NCBI GenBank assembly: GCA_040509495.1
Contig: JBEVKW010000198.1
Span: forward strand, 1 to 37,539
Reading direction: 5' to 3'
Length of the DNA: 37,539 nt
Origin: Terrimonas_A sp040509495
GTDB lineage: Bacteria > Bacteroidota > Bacteroidia > Chitinophagales > Chitinophagaceae
Shown piece after piece: positions 1-9,600 of the stretch (positions are counted from its first letter, which is position 1; each line of letters opens with the position of its first letter). The position numbers and the translations under genes are program-made. The notes under the pieces are model-generated. The model was not told the origin of the DNA and searched no databases. It was given only the letters and a program-made list of their open reading frames with translations.

Positions 1-1685
1 TACTGGGAGTGGACTATGGTACCGACTCCGTTCGTACAATACTCGTAGATACCTCTAATGGTGAAGAGATCGCATCGTCAACTTTTTATTATCCCCGTTG
101 GAAAGAGCAGCTGTATTGCAATGCCGAACAGAACCAGTTCAGGCAACATCCTTTAGATTACGTGGAAGGGCTGGAGCATACCATCACGCAATGTCTGGCG
201 CAGGTTGCACCGGAGGTTGCCGCGAACGTAAAAGCCGTTTCGGTGGATACTACAGGGTCAACGCCTGTGCTGGTAGACAAAGCCGGAACACCGCTGGCCT
301 TACTGCCAGCATTCAGCCGCAATCCGAATGCAATGTTCGTTCTCTGGAAAGATCATACAGCCGTACAGGAAGCTGCAGAGATCAATGCACATGCGGCAAA
401 GTTCGATACGAACTATCTGCAATTCGTCGGAGGCATTTATTCTTCTGAATGGTTCTGGGCAAAGCTGCTGCATGTGCTTCGTGAAGATGCGGCGGTCCGT
501 GAGGCGGCTTATTCGCTGGTGGAGCATTGTGACTGGATCCCCTTCCTGCTTACCGGGGGGAATAAAGCGGACGAACTCAAACGCGGTGTATGTTCTGCAG
601 GCCACAAAGCCCTATGGGCCGCGGATTTCGGCGGATTACCACCGGACGATTTCTTCAGCAGTCTTGATCCTGTGCTGAAAGGATTCACCGCACGTTTATT
701 CACAAAAACATATACCTGCGATCAGCAGGCTGGCACCATTTCGAAAGACTGGGCAGAACGTTTGGGTCTTCCTGCCACTACTGTGATAGGCATTGGCGCA
801 TTCGATGCACATATGGGTGCTGTCGGCGGACAGATCGAACCGTATCATCTCAGCAAGATCATGGGAACGTCTACCTGTGATATCCTTGTTGCGCCATTGG
901 AAGAAGTAGGTGATCAACTGGTACGCGGGATCTGCGGACAGGTACCCGGATCGGTTATCCCTGGCATGCTTGGTATGGAAGCAGGACAATCCGCTTTCGG
1001 TGACGCTTATGCCTGGTTCAAAAATATTCTCACCTGGCCTTTACAGCAAACGCTGTCGAAGTCTTCTTTAATAGATGATAAAACAAAAGCAGCATTGCTG
1101 GAAGAAAGCATTGCTGCAATTATTCCTGAATTATCCAAAGCAGCGGCTTTGCTGCCTGTGGATGAATACAGTGAGATCGCGATCGACTGGTTCAATGGCA
1201 GAAGGACTCCTGATGCGAATCAATTGCTCGAGGGAGCTGTATTAGGTCTTAGCCTCGGCACTGATGCGCCACGTATCTTCCGCGCTATTGCTGAATCAAC
1301 TTGTTTTGGCGCAAAGAAGATCGTGGACCGTTTTGTCAGCGAAGGCATTGATGTAAAAGGGTTGATCGGTATGGGTGGCGTTGCCAGGAAATCTCCCTAT
1401 ATCATGCAGATGATGGCGAATGTGATGAATATGCCGATCCGTATCCACCGGAGTGAACAAACCTGCGCAGCCGGCGCTGCGATGTTCGCTGCAACCGCAG
1501 CGGGCATCTATCCAAACGTCGAGAAAGCCATGGCGGCAATGGGAAGAGGATTCGATATGGAATATTTCCCTGAGCCAGAAAAGATCGAAGTCTATGCCAA
1601 ACGGTACCAGCGATACATCGCATTGGGAAGCCAGATAGAAACTGAAACCATGTCACTTCACCAGGAACTTATTGCACAAGCCTGA
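1..1685 (+). CDS. araB: L-ribulokinase, 5' end outside window
   Basis: The product phosphorylates L-ribulose to L-ribulose 5-phosphate with ATP, the second step of the arabinose pathway in the cytoplasm. It is an FGGY-family sugar kinase. The N-terminal phosphate-binding segment (DYGTDSVR) is read within the first codons, and the C-terminal FGGY-type segment (GMGGVARKSPYIMQMMAN) lies near 1369-1422. The visible protein is about 558 residues, against about 566 for E. coli AraB. The reading frame is open to the left edge (codons from position 3), and the GTG at 9 is an internal valine of the usual GVDYGT motif, so the true start lies just outside the window. It is first in a run araB-araD-araA, with araD 35 bp downstream. 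That neighbourhood separates it from xylulokinase or glycerol kinase relatives. Confidence 0.95.
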   Translation, partial: LGVDYGTDSVRTILVDTSNGEEIASSTFYYPRWKEQLYCNAEQNQFRQHPLDYVEGLEHTITQCLAQVAPEVAANVKAVSVDTTGSTPVLVDKAGTPLALLPAFSRNPNAMFVLWKDHTAVQEAAEINAHAAKFDTNYLQFVGGIYSSEWFWAKLLHVLREDAAVREAAYSLVEHCDWIPFLLTGGNKADELKRGVCSAGHKALWAADFGGLPPDDFFSSLDPVLKGFTARLFTKTYTCDQQAGTISKDWAERLGLPATTVIGIGAFDAHMGAVGGQIEPYHLSKIMGTSTCDILVAPLEEVGDQLVRGICGQVPGSVIPGMLGMEAGQSAFGDAYAWFKNILTWPLQQTLSKSSLIDDKTKAALLEESIAAIIPELSKAAALLPVDEYSEIAIDWFNGRRTPDANQLLEGAVLGLSLGTDAPRIFRAIAESTCFGAKKIVDRFVSEGIDVKGLIGMGGVARKSPYIMQMMANVMNMPIRIHRSEQTCAAGAAMFAATAAGIYPNVEKAMAAMGRGFDMEYFPEPEKIEVYAKRYQRYIALGSQIETETMSLHQELIAQA

Positions 1686-1720
1686 TCAATTTAATCAACA
1701 GACGAACTAACATTACAGCT

Positions 1721-2419
1721 ATGAATCCATACGAGCATATAAAGATCCAGGCTTATGAAGCGAATATGCAACTTCCTCAACTGGGGCTGGTGCTGTTCAC
1801 TTTTGGCAACGTGAGCGCGGCAGACAGAAGCAAAGGCGTGTTTGCGATCAAACCAAGCGGCGTTCCCTATGAGCAATTAAGTCCCGATAAAATGGTGATC
1901 GTTGATTTTGACGGCAAAACCGTAGAGGGAAAACTCCGTCCATCATCAGATACACTCACTCATGCTGTACTATACAAGCACTGGGAGAAAATAGGCGGCA
2001 TTGTACATACGCATTCCACTTATGCAACAGCCTGGGCGCAAAGCCTGCGCGATATCCCTATCTATGGCACCACGCATGCTGATCATAATACGGTCGATAT
2101 TCCCTGTGCCGCGCCAATGGATGATAAAATGATCGAAGGTGATTATGAATATCAAACAGGATTCCAGATCATGAATGCGCTGAAAGAACGTAAGCTCAAT
2201 TATGAAGAGGTGGAAATGATGCTGGTTGGAAGTCATGCACCATTTACCTGGGGAACAACCGCGCACAAAGCTGTTTACAATAGCGCCGTTCTGGAAGCCG
2301 TTGCAAAAATGGCTTATGTAACTGAATCAGTAAAAGCCGATGCGGCAAGATTGAAAGACTCCCTGATCCGTAAACATTTTGAACGTAAACACGGTCCGAA
2401 TAGTTACTACGGTCAGTAG
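1721..2419 (+). CDS. araD: L-ribulose-5-phosphate 4-epimerase
   Basis: The product converts L-ribulose 5-phosphate to D-xylulose 5-phosphate, feeding the pentose phosphate pathway. It belongs to the class II aldolase/AraD family. Its 232 residues match the usual length (E. coli 231). Zinc ligands are visible as H96 and H98 in HTHS and H172 in GSHAPF, and the HADH segment follows at about 119-122. The start ATG at 1721 gives the standard N-terminus (MNPYEHIKIQAYEANMQLP). It lies 35 bp after araB and 52 bp before araA on the same strand, so the three are very likely co-transcribed. There is no strong Shine-Dalgarno sequence, as is usual in Bacteroidota. Confidence 0.95.
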   Translation: MNPYEHIKIQAYEANMQLPQLGLVLFTFGNVSAADRSKGVFAIKPSGVPYEQLSPDKMVIVDFDGKTVEGKLRPSSDTLTHAVLYKHWEKIGGIVHTHSTYATAWAQSLRDIPIYGTTHADHNTVDIPCAAPMDDKMIEGDYEYQTGFQIMNALKERKLNYEEVEMMLVGSHAPFTWGTTAHKAVYNSAVLEAVAKMAYVTESVKADAARLKDSLIRKHFERKHGPNSYYGQ

Positions 2420-2471
2420 ACAATAAGCAACCGAAATACTTAAACACATAAAAAGATCTAAAAGATATATC

Positions 2472-3968
2472 ATGGAACTGAAAAAACTGGCCGTTTGGTT
2501 TATTACTGGTAGTCAGCATTTATATGGTGAAGAAACATTGAAACAGGTTGCTGATCACTCACAGGTGATCGTGAAATCCCTCAATGCCTCTTCGTTTATT
2601 CCGGTTGAAGTTGTATTTAAACCGACTGTAAAAACTCCTGAAGAGATCTATCAGGTGATCATGGAAGCCAATGCAGAAAAGAATGTAATTGGCGTGATCA
2701 CCTGGATGCATACTTTCTCTCCGGCGAAAATGTGGATCAACGGCCTGAAAATTCTTCAGAAACCCTTGCTGCACCTGCACACGCAGTTCAACCGCGATAT
2801 TCCCTGGAATGAGATCGATATGGATTTCATGAACCTCAATCAGAGCGCGCATGGAGACCGTGAGTTTGGATTTATCGTCAGCAGGCTGCGCCGCAACCGC
2901 AAAGTAGTGGTTGGTCACTGGCAGGATGAGGAAACACTGAAAAGCATCGATGCATGGACACGGGCCGCAGCAGGCTGGCACGACTGGCAGGGCGCAAAGT
3001 TTGTTCGCTTCGGTGACAACATGCGCTATGTTGCCGTGACCGATGGCGATAAAGTGGAAGCTGAATACAAATTCGGTTATTCTGTAAACACACACGGTAT
3101 TGGTGACCTGGTGAAAGTGATCAATGAAGTAGGAGACAGCTCCGTTGAAAAACTGATGCAGGAATACGAAGACAGTTACACGCTTTCAAAATCACTGCTG
3201 AAAGGCGGAGAAGGCCGTCAATCGCTTTTTGATGCGGCAAAGATCGAACTTGGCCTGAAACAATTTCTTGAAGAAGGAAATTTCAAAGGATTCTCTGATA
3301 CATTCGAGGATCTTCATGGCATGATCCAATTGCCAGGCATTGCCGCGCAGCGCATGATGAAAGCCGGTTACGGTTTTGCAGGCGAAGGCGACTGGAAGAC
3401 TTCTGCACTCGTCCGCGCGATGAAAGTAATGGGCAGTGGATTGCCGGGTGGCAATTCCTTTATGGAAGATTATACCTATCATTTCGATCCGGCCAATCAA
3501 ATGGTGCTGGGATCGCATATGCTGGAGATCTGCGAAAGCATTGCTGATGGGAAACCATCCTGTGAAGTGCATCCCCTGGGGATCGGTGGCAAAGCAGATC
3601 CTGTCCGTCTCGTATTCAACTCCGGCGCTGGCGCGGCATTGAATGCCTCTATCATTGATATGGGGAACAGGTTCCGCTTACTGGTAAATGAAGTGGAAGC
3701 AGTGAAGACAACCGAAACACTTCCCAAATTGCCGGTAGCGCGCGTACTCTGGAAGCCTTATCCCGACATGAAAACAGGTTGTGCCGCATGGATCCTCGCC
3801 GGTGGCGCTCACCATACCTGTTACAGCCAGAATCTCACATCAGAACACCTCGAAGATTTTGCAGACATGGCGAACATAGAGTGTGTACTGATCGGTAAAG
3901 ACACAAAACTGTCTCAGCTGAAAAATGAACTGAGATGGAGTGAAGTGTATTATCAGCTAAATAAGTAA
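2472..3968 (+). CDS. araA: L-arabinose isomerase
   Basis: The product interconverts L-arabinose and L-ribulose, the first cytoplasmic step of arabinose use, with a divalent metal (Mn2+ in the family). The protein is 498 residues (E. coli 500). The expected metal and catalytic residues are present: E305 in GEGDWKT, E332 in FMEDYTYHF, H349 in GSHMLEICE, and H447/H448 in GGAHHTCYS. The N-terminus (MELKKLAVWFITGSQHLYG) is diagnostic of the family. The stop codon is directly followed by a long A/T-rich inverted repeat (3971-4069) that separates it from the regulator gene, so this may be the end of the main araBDA transcript or a read-through point. Confidence 0.97.
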   Translation: MELKKLAVWFITGSQHLYGEETLKQVADHSQVIVKSLNASSFIPVEVVFKPTVKTPEEIYQVIMEANAEKNVIGVITWMHTFSPAKMWINGLKILQKPLLHLHTQFNRDIPWNEIDMDFMNLNQSAHGDREFGFIVSRLRRNRKVVVGHWQDEETLKSIDAWTRAAAGWHDWQGAKFVRFGDNMRYVAVTDGDKVEAEYKFGYSVNTHGIGDLVKVINEVGDSSVEKLMQEYEDSYTLSKSLLKGGEGRQSLFDAAKIELGLKQFLEEGNFKGFSDTFEDLHGMIQLPGIAAQRMMKAGYGFAGEGDWKTSALVRAMKVMGSGLPGGNSFMEDYTYHFDPANQMVLGSHMLEICESIADGKPSCEVHPLGIGGKADPVRLVFNSGAGAALNASIIDMGNRFRLLVNEVEAVKTTETLPKLPVARVLWKPYPDMKTGCAAWILAGGAHHTCYSQNLTSEHLEDFADMANIECVLIGKDTKLSQLKNELRWSEVYYQLNK

Positions 3969-3970
3969 GA

Positions 3971-4069
3971 ATTAAAATTCAAAAGTAAAAAGTAAAAAAA
4001 TGATCGTCTAGTAATGAAAATTACATTTCCCAAACCGGCTTTTTTTACTTTTTACTTTTGAATTTTTAC
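3971..4069. repeat. A/T-rich inverted repeat between araA and araR
   Basis: Arms 3971-4000 and 4040-4069 are reverse complements at 28 of 30 positions, with a 39-nt loop. The core reads TTCAAAAGTAAAAAGTAAAA. The element begins three bases after the araA stop and ends five bases before the araR ATG, so it fills the whole gap. It could form a very long A-U hairpin and act as an attenuator or weak terminator, or it may be a mobile intergenic repeat. The structure is seen directly; the role is inference. Confidence 0.85.
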
Positions 4070-4074
4070 TTAAT

Positions 4075-4785
4075 ATGAAGCATTATACCACACAACCCCG
4101 CTTCCTCCTCGCCATCGACTGCATCATCTTTGGGTTTGATGGGGCTGAGTTGAAACTGCTGGTGATCCAGCGGGGATTTGAGCCATGCAGGGGACAGTGG
4201 AGTTTGGTTGGTGGTTTTGTACAGGAAGGTGAAACCTCAGAAGAAGCTGCGAGAAGAGCGTTGAAGAATCTGACAGGTCTGGATGGTTTGTATATGGAGC
4301 AACTGCATACATTCAGCCAGCCGGACAGGGACCAGGAAGACAGGACGGTGTCTGTTGCATACTTTGCTTTAGTGGATATACAACAGTACCGCCAACAGCT
4401 GAGTGAAGATTATCACCCGGCCTGGTTTCCGATCAACCATGAACCAAGCCTGATCTTTGATCATAACGAAATGGTTGAGCTGGCGAAAGAGAAACTTCGC
4501 TATAAAGCAGCACTTCATCCGCTACTGTTTGAATTGCTACCGGAAAAATTCACTTTGCCACAGTTGCAAAACCTGTATGAGTGCGTTTACAATACCAGCT
4601 TTGATAAAGGAAATTTCAGCAGGAAGATCCTGTCGACTCAAATGCTGACAAAGCTGAACATAAAAGATAAACTGAGTTCAAAGAAGGGTGCGTTCTATTA
4701 TCGCGTAAACGAGAAGAAGTATCATGCCAACTTCAATGCGTTTACAAATTTTGTAGGAGGGAAGTTTAAAAGTTTAATAGTTTAA
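4075..4785 (+). CDS. araR: AraR-type transcriptional regulator, Nudix domain plus winged helix (NrtR family)
   Basis: This is a predicted arabinose-responsive repressor. Residues 8-140 form a Nudix-fold domain and about 150-225 a winged-helix DNA-binding domain, the architecture of NrtR and of the Bacteroides AraR regulators that sense L-arabinose. The Nudix box starts at G47 and keeps G47, E53, R61 and G68, but the three catalytic glutamates are replaced by A62, N65 and L66. It should therefore bind rather than hydrolyse its ligand. It sits between araA and the GH51 gene, as expected for a local regulator of arabinose genes. Its start lies right after the arm of one inverted repeat, and its last eight codons (ending KFKSLIV) are read from the left arm of a second one. 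An ADP-ribose-sensing NrtR role is less likely given the context. I could not identify its operator. Confidence 0.88.
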   Translation: MKHYTTQPRFLLAIDCIIFGFDGAELKLLVIQRGFEPCRGQWSLVGGFVQEGETSEEAARRALKNLTGLDGLYMEQLHTFSQPDRDQEDRTVSVAYFALVDIQQYRQQLSEDYHPAWFPINHEPSLIFDHNEMVELAKEKLRYKAALHPLLFELLPEKFTLPQLQNLYECVYNTSFDKGNFSRKILSTQMLTKLNIKDKLSSKKGAFYYRVNEKKYHANFNAFTNFVGGKFKSLIV

Positions 4786-4862
4786 ATGTTCTTTAGGCCT
4801 GTGTATTTTTAATAGTTTAAATCTTAAACCTTAAACTATTAAACTTTTAAACCATTAAACTT
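4764..4862. repeat. A/T-rich inverted repeat with tandem TTAAAC units, overlapping the araR 3' end
   Basis: Arm 4764-4785 is a perfect 22-bp reverse complement of 4831-4852. A second, shorter pairing (4811-4820 with 4831-4840, 10 bp, 10-nt loop) uses the same right arm, so two exclusive hairpins are possible. The right side also contains five TTAAAC units at 4824, 4831, 4839, 4847 and 4855, spaced 7 or 8 bp. The left arm encodes the end of araR including its stop codon. It may be a repeat inserted at the end of the gene or an RNA switch before GH51. Confidence 0.85.
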
Positions 4863-4905
4863 TTTACTCCCTTCTCTCTTGCTTGTATTGACTAAACTGT
4901 TTTAT

Positions 4906-6450
4906 ATGAAAAAACTGCTTGCCACGTTACTGGCTGTTCCGGCATCATTGCTGGTTGGTCATTCTCAAACTGCCGTTACGCTGTCTGTCAACGGCGTTAA
5001 TCCCAAACATACGATCAGCCGTCATATCTACGGTCATTTTTCAGAGCACCTTGGACGTTGTATCTATGATGGCTTCTGGGTGAGTGATTCATTGAATGTG
5101 CCGAAGAAGGACCGGATTCGCCTGGATATTGTTGAGGCGCTGAAGAAGATCCAGATCCCGAATCTTCGCTGGCCTGGTGGATGTTTTGCCGATGAATATC
5201 ACTGGCGTGACGGGATCGGCCCGCGGAATCAGCGGCCAACGATGGTGAATACTAACTGGGGTGGTGTGACGGAAGATAACAGCTTTGGCACGCATGAATT
5301 CCTTGAGCTTTGCAACCTGCTGAATACAGAACCGTATGTCTCGGCAAACGTGGGCAGCGGTACCGTTGAAGAAATGGCGAAATGGGTAGAGTACCTGAAC
5401 TTTGATGGCATCAGCCCAATGTCCAACCTCCGCAAACAGAATGGCCGTGACACGCCGTGGAAAGTCACTTTCTGGGGAGTAGGTAATGAAAGCTGGGGAT
5501 GCGGCGGTAATATGACGCCCGATTATTATGCGGATGAATACAAGCGCTATGCAACCTATGCACGCGACTATGCAGGAACAAGACTGAAAAAGATTGCCAG
5601 CGGATCAAATGGCAATGACTACAACTGGACGGAAGTGCTGATGAAAAAAGTGGGCCGCCAGATGTGGGGATTGACCCTCCATCATTACACATTGCCAACC
5701 GGTAACTGGGGAAAGAAAGGTTCTGCCACTGCATTTGATGAACAGGAGTACTTCAATACCATGCGCAACTGTTTGCAGATGGAAGAACTCGTGACCAGGC
5801 ATTCAGCCATTATGGACCGATACGATGCGGAAAAAAATGTAGCACTTGTTGTGGATGAATGGGGCATCTGGACAGATGTGGAGCCCGGCACCAACCCTGG
5901 ATTTCTATACCAGCAGAACAGTTTGCGCGATGCGTTGATCGCAGCAACTACGCTCAATATTTTCAATAATCATGCAGACCGTGTGAAGATGGCCAATCTC
6001 GCCCAAACGGTGAACGTATTGCAGGCATTGGTGCTTACTCAAAAAGAAAAAATGATCCTGACGCCGACGTATCATGTATTCGATCTGTTCAAAGTGCACC
6101 AGGATGCGAAACTGCTGCCGGTCTCCTTCAGCAGTCCCGATTATACTTCCGGGGATAAAAAGCTGCCTGCGCTCAACATCTCTGCATCAAAAGACTCTAC
6201 CGGAAAAGTACATCTGACGCTGGTAAACATCGATCCTAAGAATAAACTGACGATCAGTACATCTCTGGCAGGTGTTAAGTTCAGCAGCGTAACCGGCCAG
6301 GTGCTTACTTCAGCAAAACTGACGGAGGTGAATAGTTTTGATGAGCCGAACAAAATAAAGAACGTAGCTTTTAATGGCGCGAAGAAACAGGGAGATCAAC
6401 TGGTGATTGAAATGCCGGCTCAGTCGATCGTGATGCTGGAATTGAAATAA
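4906..6450 (+). CDS. Secreted alpha-L-arabinofuranosidase, GH51
   Basis: The enzyme removes terminal alpha-L-arabinofuranosyl residues from arabinan, arabinoxylan or arabinogalactan side chains. The protein has 514 residues from ATG 4906; the frame extends upstream to a TTG at 4879, but ATG 4906 gives a clean signal peptide (MKKLLATLLAVPASLLVG, cleavage near HSQ). The (beta/alpha)8 catalytic domain contains the acid/base E195 in GNESWG and the nucleophile E318 in DEWG. The C-terminal beta-sandwich domain covers about residues 330-514. It follows araR by 120 bp on the same strand, so arabinose released outside the cytoplasm is supplied to the araBDA enzymes. The signal peptide is notable because many GH51 enzymes are cytoplasmic. 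Confidence 0.94.
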   Translation: MKKLLATLLAVPASLLVGHSQTAVTLSVNGVNPKHTISRHIYGHFSEHLGRCIYDGFWVSDSLNVPKKDRIRLDIVEALKKIQIPNLRWPGGCFADEYHWRDGIGPRNQRPTMVNTNWGGVTEDNSFGTHEFLELCNLLNTEPYVSANVGSGTVEEMAKWVEYLNFDGISPMSNLRKQNGRDTPWKVTFWGVGNESWGCGGNMTPDYYADEYKRYATYARDYAGTRLKKIASGSNGNDYNWTEVLMKKVGRQMWGLTLHHYTLPTGNWGKKGSATAFDEQEYFNTMRNCLQMEELVTRHSAIMDRYDAEKNVALVVDEWGIWTDVEPGTNPGFLYQQNSLRDALIAATTLNIFNNHADRVKMANLAQTVNVLQALVLTQKEKMILTPTYHVFDLFKVHQDAKLLPVSFSSPDYTSGDKKLPALNISASKDSTGKVHLTLVNIDPKNKLTISTSLAGVKFSSVTGQVLTSAKLTEVNSFDEPNKIKNVAFNGAKKQGDQLVIEMPAQSIVMLELK

Positions 6451-6510
6451 AGAGGAAGGTTTTTCGATAGCCGGCCCTGGCGATTCGATTGAACGACCTG
6501 ATTAATTAAG

Positions 6511-6628
6511 TGGCGAATAAGTATCGCAATGGACACAAAGGACCGCAGAGAACGCAATGAAATGTGCTGTTAACCGGTGATCTGTTTGCGCCCGTAGCGG
6601 GGGCGTTCATTGCGATACTTTTACGCCA
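6511..6628. repeat. Imperfect inverted repeat upstream of the HTCS gene
   Basis: Arms 6511-6531 and 6608-6628 match as reverse complements at 19 of 21 positions, including a perfect 13-bp block (AAGTATCGCAATG). They enclose 76 bp. The right arm can also pair in part with CGCAATGA near 6554. The element lies in the 245-bp gap between the GH51 gene and the sensor gene. It resembles the other palindromic intergenic elements in this window more than an operator. Confidence 0.7.
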
Positions 6629-6695
6629 ACCCGAGTTACAATCGATCGCTGATCAACGAAACAATTTACGATTGCCCCAACTGCCTGAACTGCTA

Positions 6696-9600
6696 ATGAA
6701 GTCATCTATTCAACGACTACTCTTTCTGCTCTTGCCCATGACTGCCTGGGCACAGCAGCCAGCAATGGACAAACCGGCCCTTGCCAGGCTGTCTATTGCC
6801 CAGGGGCTGTCCAATAATTCCGTGCGGTGCATCTTCCAGGATCATCGCGGGTTTATCTGGTTCGGCACTTATGACGGATTGAACCGCTACGACGGTTATA
6901 ATTTCAAAGTATTCCGTAATAAACTGAATGATACGGCATCGCTTCCGCATAATTACATTTATGCGATCCATGAAGACAGGAAAAATAATCTCTGGATAGG
7001 AACAGGGCAGGGGTTGACAAAGTACAACAGTTCTGATAACACATTCTCTACCGCATACCTTCAACGCTACCCGGGACGGCAAATGCAGAAGATCTCTGCA
7101 AATGTTAACTGGATGGACTCTGACCCGACGGGCAATCTGTTCATCGGAACAAATGGTTGGGGACTTCTTGTTAAACGATCCGGTCATTCCACTGCTTCAC
7201 AGATTCCATTCAGCATCAACGGGAAGATGGAAACCGGATACAATGTTCAAAGTGTGGCGGTAGACAGCCAGCAGCATGTCTGGCTCTTCATACTCGAAGC
7301 AGGCTTGTGTGAGTACGACCTGGAGAAGGATACGATCCGTGTGATCAACAATTCGGTTAAAACGGCTCAACGTATTGCTACCGACAAACAGGGGCATATC
7401 TGGCTCGGATCAAACTCTGGCGTATATGAATTTGCGCCGGACGGTAAAACCCTACTGAATCATTATAATGAACAGCAGGGCGCGTTAAGTTCAAACCGCG
7501 TCGCCGGAATGAGCTTTGATGCAAATCAGAATCTCTGGATCGGTACGGAAGGAGGCGGCATCAGCATTCTTCCGGCAGACAGAACGGCTATGCAATACCT
7601 GCTGCCCGGTGAAAATAAAAATGATCTTTCCAGCGAATCAGTTTTTGCCATCCATGCAGACAGGGAGAACCGTGTGTGGATCGGAACGATCAAAGGAGGT
7701 GTGAATATTCTCGACTGGCAGAAAAGCCGCTTCCATACCTATACGCATGATCCTGTATCGTCAAACAGCCTCATCAATAACTTCGTTTCCTCTTTTTTTG
7801 AAGACGCAGAAAAGAATATCTGGATCGGAACCGATGGCGGAGGTATAAGCAGGTGGAACCGGGCCGATGGCAGGTTCCAGCATTTCACCCACAGCACAGG
7901 CAATACAGGTTCTCTCAGCAATAATTCCATAAGCAGTATCACACAGGATCATGAAGGACAGATCTGGGTGGCAACCTTTGGCGGCGGTATCAACCGTTAC
8001 AATAAAAGAACAGGAAGATTTGACCATTATCCCTGCATCAACACCGCCACAGGCTCCGAAAATAAAAATGCCTGGCTGGTATATGAAGACAGTCAGAATG
8101 ATATTTGGGCAACAACCTTTGGCGTTGGCAAAGTATACCTGTTCAACAAATCACAAAACCGGTTTGAGGTATTTGATCAGCAACTGAACGATCTGATCGC
8201 ATTGAAAGAAGACCGCGATGGCAACCTGTGGGGCGGTAACTCTTACCAGCTGGTAAAGATCGATAAGAAGGGAAAGAAACACCAGGTATACGAATTCGGC
8301 AAACCGATCCGCGCAATTTTTGAAGACACCCACAAACGTTTCTGGGTTGGCACAGAGGGAGGTGGCCTGATCTTATTTGATAAACAACAGGGAAAGATCA
8401 AGGCAAAATATTCAGATGCAGAAGGACTCTGCAATAACTCCGTATTGAACATTCTTGAAGATGAAGAAGGAAGACTGTGGCTAAGTACGTTCAACGGATT
8501 GTCGAGATTTGATCCGTCAACCGGGCAGTTTAAAAATTTCTATCAGAGCGATGGCCTGCAAAGCAACCAGTTCTCTTACAACGCGGCACTCAGGTTATCT
8601 TCAGGCGAACTGTTATTTGGAGGCATCGCCGGCTTCAACATGTTTGACCCCAAGCATGTGCGGCCCCGTAATTACATGCCGCCAGTTTTCTTTACAGATA
8701 TCCGGGTAAACAATAAAGGACTTTCTGCTATTTCCGAATACATTTCTCCCGCCAGCGACGGCAGCATTCAAACGCTGGAAGTGCCGTACAACCAGGCCGT
8801 ATTAAGTTTCACCTTCACTGCACTCGAATACACCTCTTCGGAAAAGATCAAGTATTCCTATTACCTGGAGGGTTGGGACAAGGGCTGGAACTACACCGGG
8901 AATATCCGCACCATCAACTATAACAATATCAGTGAGGGACGTTATAAACTGCGCATCAAATCAACAAACGCAGAAGGGATCTGGAATAATGTGGAAACAA
9001 GTTTATCTGTTATTGTGCTGCCGCCATGGTACAGAACGATATGGGCTTACCTTGTATACATACTGGGCGCAGGAGCATTGGTGTTTGTTTATTACAGGTA
9101 TAAGAACCGCCAGGCAAAACTGAAATACGAGATCCGTGTGGCAAACCTTAATTCGGAAAAGGAAAAAGAGATCAACGAAAAGCGGCAAACATTCTTCACG
9201 AACGTATCACATGAGTTCCGAACACCGCTCACCCTCATCATCAACCCGATCAGGGATATTCTGAAGAAGGGCGATGCATCCAGATCGGAACATGGTGAAC
9301 TGAATACAGTTTACCGTAATGCACGCAGACTGTTGAGCCTTGTTGACCAGCTTCTTCTTTTCCGAAAAGCAGAAGATGATGCAGACCAGCTACACATCGG
9401 GAAACTGAACCTCTACAATCTTTGCAATGAGGTATACCTTTGCTTCGTTCAGCAGGCGAAAGCAAAGCATTTGCAGTATTCTTATGAATGCGACAATCAA
9501 CAACTGGAGATCTATGCTGATAGGGAGAAGATGGAGATCATCTTTTACAACCTGCTATCCAATGCAGTGAAATACACTCCCGATGGAGGAAAAGTTGTTC

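Noticed and set aside
2559..3095. 178-codon open frame antisense to araA
   Set aside because: It lies wholly inside araA, which has full family motifs; the antisense product (MCVYRITEFVF...) has the composition of a mirror frame.
6564..6695. Upstream GTG start for the HTCS gene
   Set aside because: It would add 44 residues before the signal peptide and run through an inverted repeat; ATG 6696 begins directly with a normal signal sequence.
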